NCBI RefSeq assembly: GCF_936943645.1
Contig: NZ_CAKZJO010000083.1
Coordinates: forward strand, 90,042-154,041
DNA length: 64,000 nucleotides
DNA from: an uncultured Bradyrhizobium sp.
GTDB taxonomy: Bacteria > Pseudomonadota > Alphaproteobacteria > Rhizobiales > Xanthobacteraceae
Direction of reading: 5' to 3'
How positions within the stretch are numbered: position 1 is the stretch's first letter; each line of letters starts with the position of its first letter. Below, one piece after another: positions 16,726 through 25,287 of the stretch. The position numbers and the translations under genes were made by a program. The notes under the pieces are model-generated. The model was not told where the DNA came from. It saw only the letters and a list, made by a program, of their open reading frames with translations, and did no database searches.

Positions 16726-16791
16726 GGGCTGCTTCTGGACGATGACGGCTTAACGAAGGGGAAACGGCAGCCCCGCCGTGACAGGCAAATA

Positions 16792-17826
16792 TCAGGAGTC
16801 GGTGCTCGCACGCTGCGAGGCGGTCGCCGCTCCGCTCAGGCTCGGCACCACGACAAGACGGTTGAACTCGCCATTGTCCCAGGCCTTGAGGAAACGATCA
16901 TAGTCCTTGATCGAGACGCAGCCGTTGGAATCGCCGCGCGGGCCCAGCATGTAGCTGTGGGTCAACAGGCCGACCCGGCCGAGGGCGCTGGTGCCCTCAG
17001 TCGGCGTCAGGCGCAGCGCCCGGATGCCGTGGAACAGCTTTTCGCGCGGCTTCAGATCGTAGATCGCGGGCGGGGTCGCACCGACCATGCGCTGATCGAC
17101 ATGGTCGGGGTCGTCCATCAGCGCGCCCATGCCGGAATGGGCTTCCAGCGCGACGCCGCTCGGCAGGTAAAGCGCCTTGGCCTTGATGTCGTAGACCGCC
17201 GTGCGCGAATCATAGCCGAGCGCGGCGAGATCCGGCGCCTTGCCGAACAGGCCGTCGCCGGGCGTCAGCGAGGCCAGCCTGATCTTGTCGGTGAATTTTT
17301 CGAAGAAGTTGCGGTTGTCGACCCTGGGGTTGGTCTCGGCATAGGCCTGGCTCGAGGCGATCTGGGCGGAGAAGTCCGCCTGCGCCGGGCGCGAGCGCGG
17401 CATCGGGATGGCGTCGGCACGTTGCGAGGGTCTCGTCTCGTCAACCACGTGCCGGTCGTCATCGGTCAAGGTCGAACGCCAGTCGTCGCCCTGGAGCTTC
17501 TGGGCGAGCATCGCCTTGGCGTCGCGGAGCTTGAGCTGGACCGCACTTAGCGCAGAACGTTCAAGCGTCCTGAGGCCAAGGTCCCGGGCCGGCGGATTGC
17601 CGGACGCCGAAGCGAAACGGTCTTCAAAGGAGGGGGTATTGGCAGGCGGCAGCGCGGCGGAGGCCAGCGGGGTCGAAACGCCCAGTTGCGCCCCCCCGAT
17701 ATCAGCGATCCAGGCAGCAGCGCCCAGCGCCAGCGCGACGGCAGCCAGAGACAGCAGAACGCGCTCGGCTCGCCCGACACGGCGGCGCGACAACAGCCTC
17801 TCGGCGTGTGCTGCGTCGGAAACCAT
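16792..17826 (-). CDS. DUF2778 (Tlde1-type) L,D-transpeptidase-like protein
   Basis: A 344-residue membrane-anchored protein: cytoplasmic basic N-terminus, one transmembrane segment (VLLSLAAVALALGAAAWI, about 23-40), a long disordered linker, and a C-terminal DUF2778 domain (about 200-335) with YDIKAKALYLPSG, LEAHSG, the REKLFHGI segment and the catalytic-type SNGCVSI (Cys303) preceded by HSYMLGP. The fold is related to L,D-transpeptidases and acts on peptidoglycan in the periplasm. In some enterobacteria the domain is a type VI toxin (Tlde1); the membrane anchor and lack of immunity or secretion genes here argue for a housekeeping role. ATG 17826 was preferred to GTG 17865. Confidence 0.85.
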   Translation of the reverse strand: MVSDAAHAERLLSRRRVGRAERVLLSLAAVALALGAAAWIADIGGAQLGVSTPLASAALPPANTPSFEDRFASASGNPPARDLGLRTLERSALSAVQLKLRDAKAMLAQKLQGDDWRSTLTDDDRHVVDETRPSQRADAIPMPRSRPAQADFSAQIASSQAYAETNPRVDNRNFFEKFTDKIRLASLTPGDGLFGKAPDLAALGYDSRTAVYDIKAKALYLPSGVALEAHSGMGALMDDPDHVDQRMVGATPPAIYDLKPREKLFHGIRALRLTPTEGTSALGRVGLLTHSYMLGPRGDSNGCVSIKDYDRFLKAWDNGEFNRLVVVPSLSGAATASQRASTDS

Positions 17827-17957
17827 CAGATCCCCAAATCGACCCCCGGGGGGCCCAACCCCCACCCAGAGACTCTATACCAGCTACCACATTGGGAGCC
17901 AAAAGTTAGGCATAATCGCGGCCGCCGACCTCCGAACAGGCACCCCTGGGGTATCCA

Positions 17958-18404
17958 ATGACCGATCCTTTCGACCTGGAACGCTTCGTTCAGGCCCAAA
18001 ACCCGGTTTATCGCGACGTCCAGGGGGAGTTGGCCAGGGGCCGGAAGCAGACTCACTGGATGTGGTTCGTCTTCCCGCAGATCGCCGGCCTCGGCTTCAG
18101 CGCCATGTCGCAGCGCTACGCCATCGACTCCCGTGCCGAGGCGGCGGCCTATCTCGCCCACCCCGTGCTCGGCGCGCGCCTGATCGAATGCAGCAAGCTC
18201 GTGCTCGCGGTTCAGGGGCGGAGCATCAACACGATCCTCGGCGCGCCGGACGATGCCAAGTTCCGCTCGTCGATGACACTATTCGGCGCGGTGTCCGACG
18301 AGCCCGTTTTCGACCAGGCGCTCGCCCGCTATTTCGCAGGCGAACGCGACAGCGCGACGCTGGAGATCCTGGCCAAACTGGGCGGGCGCGCCCCGCCGGG
18401 CTGA
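17958..18404 (+). CDS. DUF1810 family protein
   Basis: A 148-residue single-domain protein. DPFDLERFVQAQ at the start and KQTHWMWFVFPQIAGLG are hallmark DUF1810 motifs; the length is normal for the family. Function is unknown. The start at 17958 follows a divergent gap with the DUF2778 gene. It is convergent with, and directly abuts, the enoyl-CoA hydratase gene. Confidence 0.9.
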   Translation: MTDPFDLERFVQAQNPVYRDVQGELARGRKQTHWMWFVFPQIAGLGFSAMSQRYAIDSRAEAAAYLAHPVLGARLIECSKLVLAVQGRSINTILGAPDDAKFRSSMTLFGAVSDEPVFDQALARYFAGERDSATLEILAKLGGRAPPG

Positions 18405-19181
18405 TCAACGTCCCTGGAACACGGCTGCGCGCCGCTCGATGAAGGATTGAATGCCTTCCTTCGCATCGGCGCTGCCAAGCACACGCTCGCGAATTGTCGG
18501 GATGTAGGCGATCGCTGCCGCCTCGCCGGCCTCGATATATGTCGCGGCCGCCTCCTTGGTGACCTGGATGCCGAGCGGGGCGTTGCGCGCGATGATGGCG
18601 GCAAGTGCCATCGCACGCTCGATCTGCTCGCCTGCCGGAACGACCTCCTGGACGAGGCCGATCGCATGGGCGCGCTCGGCCGAAAATTCGTCGCACAGGA
18701 ACAGATGATACATCGCATCGCCCCAGCCGGCGCGCGACAGGTAGCGGAAATGCGCCCCACCGAGCGGCGCGATGCCGCGTTTGGATTCCATCTGGCAGAA
18801 GCGCGCATCCGCGGCAGCCACCACGATGTCGCCGGCGAGCATCAGCTCGATGCCGACGGTGAACACGATGCCTTGCACGGCGGTGACAACCGGCTTGCGG
18901 CAGCGCTTGGCAAGGCTGAACGGATCGACATTGCCTTCCCTGATGTTGCGCTTCTCCGCGGCGGGTCCGAAGAATTTCGGCATGTCGAGACCTGCCGTAA
19001 AGTCCATGCCCTCAGCGCAAATCACGCCGGCGCGGTAGGCTTCGTTGTCGTGCAGCACGGTCAACGCATCGGACAATTGCTCCATCATCGCCGGCGTGAA
19101 CGCGTTCTTCTTCGCGGCATTGTCGATGATCATCTTGAGAACGTGGCCGTGCGTCTCGGTGCGGATTTGTCCTTCGCTCAT
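18405..19181 (-). CDS. Enoyl-CoA hydratase/isomerase family protein
   Basis: A 258-residue crotonase-fold enzyme. Segments typical of the fold are AKKNAFTPAMMEQL, the oxyanion-hole region EGMDFTAGLDMPKF, VQGIVFTVGIELMLAGDIVVA and KRGIAPLGGAHFRY. The catalytic Glu position near ESKRGIAP is not the canonical hydratase pair, so an isomerase or other crotonase reaction is possible. ATG 19181 was chosen over an open upstream extension to 19403. It lies 40 bp downstream of the tautomerase-like gene and is probably co-transcribed from the TetR-controlled promoter. Confidence 0.88.
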   Translation of the reverse strand: MSEGQIRTETHGHVLKMIIDNAAKKNAFTPAMMEQLSDALTVLHDNEAYRAGVICAEGMDFTAGLDMPKFFGPAAEKRNIREGNVDPFSLAKRCRKPVVTAVQGIVFTVGIELMLAGDIVVAAADARFCQMESKRGIAPLGGAHFRYLSRAGWGDAMYHLFLCDEFSAERAHAIGLVQEVVPAGEQIERAMALAAIIARNAPLGIQVTKEAAATYIEAGEAAAIAYIPTIRERVLGSADAKEGIQSFIERRAAVFQGR

Positions 19182-19221
19182 GCGTGTCTCTCCGTGGTTG
19201 ATCGTTGGATGTCGGGGCGCG

Positions 19222-19722
19222 TCAGGCCGACGGCGAAATCGCCGCGCGGATCGCCTTGATCCGCTCCGGCGTGAACACGCCGGACTGAAGCAGTTGAAGG
19301 ATCGAGAGCACATCGCCGCGCGAGCCCCAGCTTCCCTCGGCGATGATCTCGAAATTGACCCACCAGGTCGGCGCCGGCCTTTGCATGCCGCAGGCCTCCG
19401 CAAGCTGCGCGAGCACGTTGCGGATCACATCGGCACGCACCTCTGCCGGCCAGGCCGCGTTCATCACTGCAATCCTGACGGTGATGATGTCGCGCGGGCT
19501 CTCTTGATCGGACAAGAGCTGGCCGCCGATCGCCATGCAGTCAGCCGGCAGCTCGTGGAAATGGACCTGAAACCCCATTCGCGCGGCCGCCACCTGCTGG
19601 CCGATCTCGGGCACGAGCACGGCATCGGTCAGGCTTTCCGCGAGGCGCCGACCCTGCGCCAGGCTGAGCCGGCCCGCAGGCGCGGTCACGGTGATGATGG
19701 TCAACGGGCGCTCCCATTTCAT
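19222..19722 (-). CDS. Tautomerase-like protein (4-OT/MIF superfamily)
   Basis: A 166-residue protein. PLTIITVTAPAGRLSLAQGRRLAESLTDAVL matches the beta-alpha opening of the tautomerase superfamily, and the length fits a two-unit fusion. The superfamily's catalytic N-terminal proline should be residue 1 after Met removal; here the matching proline is residue 6 behind MKWER, and no start codon lies directly before it. Either extra residues are removed or activity is lost. It is divergent from the TetR gene with operators in the gap, and upstream of the enoyl-CoA hydratase. Confidence 0.7.
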   Translation of the reverse strand: MKWERPLTIITVTAPAGRLSLAQGRRLAESLTDAVLVPEIGQQVAAARMGFQVHFHELPADCMAIGGQLLSDQESPRDIITVRIAVMNAAWPAEVRADVIRNVLAQLAEACGMQRPAPTWWVNFEIIAEGSWGSRGDVLSILQLLQSGVFTPERIKAIRAAISPSA

Positions 19723-19726
19723 AAAC

Positions 19727-19742
19727 TATGACAGACGTCATA
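19727..19742. promoter_or_regulatory. Putative TetR operator A (TATGAC-N4-GTCATA)
   Basis: A perfect 6-4-6 inverted repeat (TATGAC, AGAC, GTCATA) only 5 bp upstream of the tautomerase-like start codon. It is repeated 33 bp away as operator B. Confidence 0.7.
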
Positions 19743-19759
19743 TTTCAGCGCCACTTGAC

Positions 19760-19775
19760 TATGTCAAGCGTCATA
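19760..19775. promoter_or_regulatory. Putative TetR operator B (TATGTC-N4-GTCATA)
   Basis: Same 16-bp architecture as operator A with one arm mismatch, embedded in a longer GACTATG ... CATAGTC palindrome (19757-19778). It lies 34 bp before the TetR start. Start-to-start spacing from operator A is 33 bp, about three helical turns. Confidence 0.7.
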
Positions 19776-19808
19776 GTCTAGATCAGGACGCCAACCACGG
19801 GATTTCCG

Positions 19809-20420
19809 ATGACCTCCAGCACCCGCGACAAGATGATCGCCGGCGCCGCCGATTTGATGAGCCGCCGCGGCGTCAATGCCACCAGCATGCGCGACGTGGT
19901 CCGCCACACGGCGACGCCGCGCGGCTCGATCAGCCACCACTTTCCCGACGGCAAGCGGCAGTTGATCGCCGAAGCCGTGATCTTCGCCGGCGCAGAAGTC
20001 GCCACTCCCCTGGAGAAAGCCATGCGCGACCGCGGTGTGATCGACGGCTTGCGGGCCTTTATCGCCTCCTGGCGCCGCCGGCTGCAGGCGACCGGCTTCG
20101 AGGCCGGATGCCCTGTGCTCGCGGTCGCCGTCGACCGCTATGTCGGAGAGGCCTCCGACAAGGACGATGAGGCGGCGCAGCAGCATCTGCTCGACCTCGC
20201 CGACGGTGTGTTCACGCAGTGGCGGCAGATCATGCGCGCAGCCTTGCTGCGGGAAGGGCTGGCTGAGGAGCGCGCCGAGCGACTCGCAACCCTCGTCGTC
20301 GCCTCGATCGAAGGCACGGTCGCGATGTGCCGGGCCAAGCGCAGCACCGATGCACTCGATCAGGTTCAGACGGAGCTGGAAACGATTCTCGCCGCCGCCC
20401 TCGCCCGCACCAATGGATAG
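19809..20420 (+). CDS. TetR family regulator (LmrA/YxaF-like)
   Basis: A 203-residue regulator. The HTH region (RDKMIAGAADLMSRRGVNATSMRDVVRHTATPRGSISHHFPDGK in outline) shows the PRGSIYHHFPxGK signature of the LmrA/YxaF subgroup, and the EAGCPVLAVAVD segment in the ligand domain also fits it. It should bind the two operators at 19727 and 19760 and repress both the tautomerase/enoyl-CoA hydratase pair and its own gene plus the following hydratase. The inducer is unknown. Confidence 0.92.
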   Translation: MTSSTRDKMIAGAADLMSRRGVNATSMRDVVRHTATPRGSISHHFPDGKRQLIAEAVIFAGAEVATPLEKAMRDRGVIDGLRAFIASWRRRLQATGFEAGCPVLAVAVDRYVGEASDKDDEAAQQHLLDLADGVFTQWRQIMRAALLREGLAEERAERLATLVVASIEGTVAMCRAKRSTDALDQVQTELETILAAALARTNG

Positions 20421-20434
20421 ATTGGAGACGTACT

Positions 20435-21220
20435 GTGGACTTATCCCGGCAACGCGAACTCGCGCGTCATCTCGCCACACTGCGCCGCGACGGCCGACAG
20501 CAAAGCGGCCTCGATGAACGGCTGGTCCCGCCGGATGCGGACACGGCATACCGTGTCGCACGGATGGTGGAAGAGGAACTGGGCTGGGATGTCGTCGGCT
20601 GGAAGATCGCCGGCATGAAGTCCGGGCTGCAGCGCCAGCTTCGCATCTCCACGCCGATCTATGGGCGGGTGTTCGGGCCGTTGATCAAGCCTTCGCCGGC
20701 CAGCGTCGAGCACGCCAGGCAGTGCAGTCCGATCCCGGAAGTCGAGTACCAGGCGCGCCTCGGCGCCGACCTGCCGCCGCGCGCGCGGCCGTACACGGCG
20801 GCTGAGGTCGGCGACGCCGTCGCCTCGCTGCATCCCGGCATTGAGCTTGCGGAGTGCCGCTTCGTTCACGACGCGGCGTTTCCGCCGATGCCGGCGATCA
20901 TGGCCGACGGCTCCGGATCCGGCACGATCGTGATCGGGGCGCCCATCGCGGACTGGCGCAACCGCGACATCGCCAATCAGGACGTCATCCTCAATTGCAA
21001 TGGCGCCGAGAGGCGTCGCGGTTCCGCTGCGGAGGCGATCGACCATCCGCTGCTGCCGCTGGCCTGGCTTGCCAACGAGTTGTCGCGGACCGGCATAGGT
21101 CTCAAGGCTGGCCAGACGATCAGCACGGGCACGCTGACCGGGATGCTGCGGCCGAAGGCCGGTGAAACCTACGTTGCCGATTATGGTCCGTTCGGATCGG
21201 TCAGCGCGACCTACAGCTGA
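20435..21220 (+). CDS. 2-keto-4-pentenoate hydratase/FAH family protein
   Basis: A 261-residue protein of the MhpD/HpaH hydratase group. VGWKIAGMKSGLQRQL and a metal-ligand-type glutamate pattern (IPEVEYQARL, GIELAECRF) are recognisable, and the C-terminus LKAGQTISTGTLTGM is typical. These enzymes hydrate 2-hydroxy-dienoates in aromatic meta-cleavage pathways. Start GTG 20435 has GGAGACG upstream, 14 bp after the TetR stop, so it is likely co-transcribed with TetR. With the crotonase and tautomerase-like neighbours it suggests a small aromatic or keto-acid pathway; no ring-cleavage enzyme is in the window. Confidence 0.85.
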   Translation: MDLSRQRELARHLATLRRDGRQQSGLDERLVPPDADTAYRVARMVEEELGWDVVGWKIAGMKSGLQRQLRISTPIYGRVFGPLIKPSPASVEHARQCSPIPEVEYQARLGADLPPRARPYTAAEVGDAVASLHPGIELAECRFVHDAAFPPMPAIMADGSGSGTIVIGAPIADWRNRDIANQDVILNCNGAERRRGSAAEAIDHPLLPLAWLANELSRTGIGLKAGQTISTGTLTGMLRPKAGETYVADYGPFGSVSATYS

Positions 21221-21319
21221 GAGGATCTCTGCCGGTTTGGAGCGTAAACCCGGGATTAACACGGGCATCCTAGGTTCAGGAGAATATCCTTCTCCACCGC
21301 GCCAATTGCCGGACAGATC

Positions 21320-23401
21320 ATGAAAATCGGTACGCTCCTGACCACTGCCATTGTTTCGCTCTCCACCGTGGGCGGCGGCCTCGCCGTCTACGTCGCCGTG
21401 ACGAAGTACCAGACGATGGACCGGATCAGCGAGGCTCAGGGCCGACTCGCGATCGTCCGTGCCGCCAGCGATATCCCGCGATATCTCAACCCCGAGCGCG
21501 GCTTTTCGACCAACATCCTCTACGGACCTGCGACGGTGGACCCGGCGCAGGTGGCCGAACAGGACAAGCTGCGCAAGCAGACCGACGGCGCGCGCGACAG
21601 GATGAACGCGCTGCGCAAGGAACTGCCCGGTTCGTTCGACGACGGCGCCACCATCGGCAGCGAGATCGACGGCATCAATGCGAAATTCAAGGCGCTCCGC
21701 GAAGCCATCGACAAGGCGATCGCGGGACCTGCCGAGGCCCGGAAGGACGCGGCCCGAAAGGTCGTCGCCGACAACGCCGTTCTCAACGCCGGCGTCACCG
21801 CCCTGCTCAACGAGCAGGTGCGCCGGATGGCGATCCTGAACGGCGACGCCTACCGGCAGTCGAGCTACGCCAACATCGCCATGACCCTCCGCGACATCGG
21901 CGGCCTCAATGCCAGCGTGCACAAGAACCTCGTGGGCGGCAAGAAGGTCGCAACCGACGCGGAAAAGGCCGACGTCGCCCGCATGCAGGGGCGCAGCGAC
22001 CAGATCGTGATGTCGCTGATGGAGTTGCGCGGCAACACGGCAACCCCCGCCAATGTCGGCGCGGCGCTGGAGAACATGAATTCGCGCTACGTCGAGGAAT
22101 TCGGCCGCGAGCTCAAGCTGGTCAAGGACGGTGCCGTCAGCGGCAAGTATGAGCACGACGTCGACGTCTATTACGCGGCCTCGCAAAAGGGCCTCGGCTC
22201 CATCATCGGCGTTCGCGACGCGTTCTACGACAACGCCGAGCAGATCCTCTCCGGCGCCTCCTCCTCCGCGCGCACCAGCTTCATCATCGCGCTTGCAGGC
22301 CTTGCCGCGGTCCTGATCGCGAGCGCCGGCCTCATCGTGATGGTTCGCCGCCGCGTCTGCGCCCCCATCGTCAACCTGACGGGCCGGATGTCGCGGCTCG
22401 CCGAGGGCGAGGTCGCGGACAGCATCCCCGGCGCCGAGCGCTCCGATGAGATCGGGGCGATGGCCGCGGCCGTCCAGGTGTTCAAGGACAACATGATCCG
22501 GGCCGACCGGCTCGCGGCCGAGAAGCAGGCCGAGAACGACGGCAAGATGCGCCGCGCGCAAGCGCTCGACGAACTCACCCGCGCGTTCGAGGCCAAGGTC
22601 ACCGAGCTCGTTGGCGGTCTGTCCCAGGCGTCCTCGACCATGGAAAGCACCGCGCAGTCGATGACCTCGACGGCAGCCCAGACCAACAGCCAGGCCGCGG
22701 TCGTCGCCGCCGCCTCCGAGCAGACCTCGACCAACGTGCAGACCGTCGCCAGCGCCACCGAGGAACTGACCTCCTCGATCTCCGAGATCGGCCGCCAGGT
22801 CGCACAAAGCACTGAGATCGCGGCGCGCGCCGTCGAGAATGCCCGCCGCACCGGCGACACCGCACGCACGCTCGCCGAGGGCGCGCAGAAGATCGGCGAC
22901 GTCGTCACGCTGATCCAGAGCATCGCCGAACAGACCAATTTGCTGGCACTGAACGCGACCATCGAGGCCGCCCGCGCCGGCGATGCCGGCCGCGGCTTCG
23001 CCGTGGTCGCCTCCGAAGTGAAGTCGCTGGCGGGACAGACCGCCAAGGCGACGACTGAAATCTCCGAGCAGATCACGGCGATCCAGACCGCCAGCGACGA
23101 GACCGTGGCCGCGATCCGCAACGTCGCCGACGTCATCGGCGAGATCGACCAGATCGGCACCGCGATTGCCGCGGCGATCGAGGAACAGGGCTCGGCCACC
23201 AAGGAAATCGCCCGCAGCGTCCAGGAGGCCGCCCGCGGCACCCAGGAGGTCAACACCAACATCTCAGGCGTGCAGCGCGCCGCCGACGACACGGGAGCCG
23301 CCGCCAGGGAAGTGCTCGGCGCCGCCGAGCAGCTCTCGACGCAGTCGCGCGATCTCGCCGGCCAGTTCGACCGTTTCCTCGGCGAGGTCAGGGCCGCGTA
23401 A
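21320..23401 (+). CDS. Methyl-accepting chemotaxis protein
   Basis: A 693-residue chemoreceptor. One transmembrane helix lies near the N-terminus (about 5-27) and a second at about 318-342, framing a roughly 290-residue, mostly helical periplasmic sensor of unrecognised ligand class. HAMP follows (about 343-395), then the MA signalling domain with the conserved hairpin tip IAEQTNLLALNATIEAARAG. It lacks a C-terminal CheR/CheB pentapeptide. No che genes are nearby, so it must feed an unlinked chemotaxis system. A CtrA-like half-site (TTAAC, 21256-21260) is upstream. Confidence 0.95.
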   Translation: MKIGTLLTTAIVSLSTVGGGLAVYVAVTKYQTMDRISEAQGRLAIVRAASDIPRYLNPERGFSTNILYGPATVDPAQVAEQDKLRKQTDGARDRMNALRKELPGSFDDGATIGSEIDGINAKFKALREAIDKAIAGPAEARKDAARKVVADNAVLNAGVTALLNEQVRRMAILNGDAYRQSSYANIAMTLRDIGGLNASVHKNLVGGKKVATDAEKADVARMQGRSDQIVMSLMELRGNTATPANVGAALENMNSRYVEEFGRELKLVKDGAVSGKYEHDVDVYYAASQKGLGSIIGVRDAFYDNAEQILSGASSSARTSFIIALAGLAAVLIASAGLIVMVRRRVCAPIVNLTGRMSRLAEGEVADSIPGAERSDEIGAMAAAVQVFKDNMIRADRLAAEKQAENDGKMRRAQALDELTRAFEAKVTELVGGLSQASSTMESTAQSMTSTAAQTNSQAAVVAAASEQTSTNVQTVASATEELTSSISEIGRQVAQSTEIAARAVENARRTGDTARTLAEGAQKIGDVVTLIQSIAEQTNLLALNATIEAARAGDAGRGFAVVASEVKSLAGQTAKATTEISEQITAIQTASDETVAAIRNVADVIGEIDQIGTAIAAAIEEQGSATKEIARSVQEAARGTQEVNTNISGVQRAADDTGAAAREVLGAAEQLSTQSRDLAGQFDRFLGEVRAA

Positions 23402-23407
23402 GCAGGT

Positions 23408-23998
23408 TCAATAAGGCGGCGCTTTCCGCGCTCGCTGGGCTTTCGCGGCCTCGATCCACCAGGCGAGATCATCCGCAAAGCGCGGGAACGAGCGTTCCAG
23501 CGCCTTGCCGCCCTCGCCGATCGGCTCGGCGTCCGCCGACAAGGTCTGTGCGATCGGGCCGACGCCGATGGTGCTCGACACCACCACCATGCCCATCTCC
23601 GACAGCGTGCCATGCCAGGCTGTCGCGGCGCGCGCGCCCGAGAGCCGGCCGGCCGAGTAGCTCACGATCGCGGCCGGGCGCCAGAACCATTCTTCGAGGA
23701 AGTGGTCGGTCAGATTCTTCAGGCCGGGCTGGATGCCCCAATTATATTCCCCGGTGACGAAGACGAAGCCATCGGCACCGCGGATCTGTCCGGCCAGCTT
23801 TTCCAACGCCTCGGGCGCCGAGCCCTTGGGGTATTCCTTGTACATGCGGTCGAGCATCGGCAGGCCGATCGCCTTGGCGTCGATGAACTCGACGTCCTCG
23901 CCGCGGGCGCGCAGCCGATCGATGACGAAATTCGCAAGGCGAATGCCCATGCGGTCGGAACGGTAGGAACCGTAGAGGACGAGAATGCGGTTGCTCAT
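23408..23998 (-). CDS. NADPH-dependent FMN reductase family protein
   Basis: A 196-residue flavodoxin-fold reductase. The FMN phosphate loop is LYGSYRSDRMGIRLA (about residues 8-22), and the second motif TGEYNWGIQPGLKN replaces the usual PEYNGSxPGxLKN. SYSAGRLSGARA provides the isoalloxazine-binding loop. Such enzymes reduce quinones, chromate or azo compounds using NAD(P)H. It converges with the chemoreceptor gene, 6 bp apart. Single-gene unit; substrate unknown. Confidence 0.88.
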   Translation of the reverse strand: MSNRILVLYGSYRSDRMGIRLANFVIDRLRARGEDVEFIDAKAIGLPMLDRMYKEYPKGSAPEALEKLAGQIRGADGFVFVTGEYNWGIQPGLKNLTDHFLEEWFWRPAAIVSYSAGRLSGARAATAWHGTLSEMGMVVVSSTIGVGPIAQTLSADAEPIGEGGKALERSFPRFADDLAWWIEAAKAQRARKAPPY

Positions 23999-24048
23999 GA
24001 CCGAACGGTAGCACGAAACCGGCGGCCGGCTCTATGCGATTTGGCAAA

Positions 24049-24996
24049 CTATCGCCCGCGCCCCCGCTCCAGCGTTTGCGACGGCGTCTCACCGAACTGG
24101 TCGCGGTAACTTCGGGAGAAGTCGCTGAGATGCCAGAAGCCGAAGGCGAGCGCCACGGCCTTGACGCTGTCGGCGCCAGCGAGCAGCCGCCGGCGCACCA
24201 GCCACAACCGGCGCAGGCGCAAGTAACGGTGCAGGCTCATGCCGCGATAGCGGCGAACGATGTCGTGCATGGTGCGGACGGACAGTCCGAGCTTGCGCGC
24301 AATCTCGTCGCTGTAGATCGGCTGCGAGAGATCGTCGGATAGAAGCGAGCTGATCTCCCGAAATATCCGGAAGTTCCGCTCGTCGTTGGGACGCAGGGTC
24401 CAGCGGACCGAAACGACGTCCAACAGCGCCTGGTCGACGGCTGCGAGCAGAGATTCCTTCATTGCTCGCGCCTTGAAAGGGAGATCCACCGCCGCGACGG
24501 GCTCTGAAGCCGCGGCCATGACCTCACGCACTACACGGCGCAGCCTGTCCAGGCCGGCCGCGCTCGTTTCGAAAATCTTGAAGCTCCGGGAAGCTCTTGG
24601 CCAGCCGCGGTCCGCCACTTCCGGCCTGAAGATCACCGAGGCGATCTGGCGCTGCACCTCCTCGATGATGGTGTAGGCCGCGCCGCCGCTGCCGATGACA
24701 AGCGCCGGACGCGCGCGCTGCGAGCCATTGAAGCGTATGGGCACGTCAAGGTCGTCCATGTTGAACCCGACCGCCGTGCAATTCTCGACGAGTTGCGCGT
24801 CGACCACGCGCGGAAACGCAGTCGTCAGATTCACATCGCAGCCGGGCAGCGACATGATGATCTGCTCGGCCGATATGCTCTGCACGAAAGGCGTGAATTC
24901 TAAGTCCAGGCCCCGGATGGCGTACCGAAATTCATCGACGTCTGAAAAGCGAAATATTCTGGGTGCCAACCCGGGCACGTCATCAATGCTGTTCAT
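24049..24996 (-). CDS. AraC family transcriptional regulator
   Basis: A 315-residue regulator. The C-terminal double helix-turn-helix (about 215-315) contains ARKLGLSVRTMHDIVRRYRG and the second motif AVALAFGFWHLSDFSRSYRDQFGETPSQTL, the AraC/XylS signature. The N-terminal part resembles the AraC-binding-like domain of FeaR/OruR-type activators. No divergent target gene is evident; the neighbour upstream is the DUF2336 operon, 290 bp away in the opposite direction. It may regulate an unlinked gene or that operon. Confidence 0.92.
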   Translation of the reverse strand: MNSIDDVPGLAPRIFRFSDVDEFRYAIRGLDLEFTPFVQSISAEQIIMSLPGCDVNLTTAFPRVVDAQLVENCTAVGFNMDDLDVPIRFNGSQRARPALVIGSGGAAYTIIEEVQRQIASVIFRPEVADRGWPRASRSFKIFETSAAGLDRLRRVVREVMAAASEPVAAVDLPFKARAMKESLLAAVDQALLDVVSVRWTLRPNDERNFRIFREISSLLSDDLSQPIYSDEIARKLGLSVRTMHDIVRRYRGMSLHRYLRLRRLWLVRRRLLAGADSVKAVALAFGFWHLSDFSRSYRDQFGETPSQTLERGRGR

Positions 24997-25287
24997 GGCG
25001 GTGCGAAACGCTGCGCCGCAATTGACGCGCGTCCGGCGGCGATGCCGGGTCCCCTTTCTCTTCGATTGTGCGTCTGACCAAGAGAATCAATCCTAACGTG
25101 TCTTGGTCGGTTGGCGAAATGCCGGGACAAGCCGTGACGTTGGATCTCGCCGAATTTCGATATCGATTTTCGGGAATTCGGCGCTGCCGCACCACCTGAA
25201 TGCTCAATCCTAAAATTCAAATTAACGGCCTTGGGATGCAATGAGACCCATTGGATCGTCAAAGTCATTTCAATTCAGGCCCCTGCC

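Noticed and set aside
16792..17826. Type VI secretion effector reading of the DUF2778 protein
   Set aside because: The protein is anchored by a transmembrane helix, has no PAAR/VgrG or immunity gene beside it, and fits a housekeeping cell-wall enzyme better.
20441..22807. A 788-residue open frame on the minus strand
   Set aside because: It runs antisense across the hydratase gene and half of the chemoreceptor gene, both with clear family motifs. It is a GC-bias shadow frame with no recognisable domain.
22225..23613. A 462-residue open frame antisense to the chemoreceptor
   Set aside because: Serine/alanine/arginine-rich composition mirrors the chemoreceptor codons, and it overlaps the FMN reductase gene end. 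No family resemblance.
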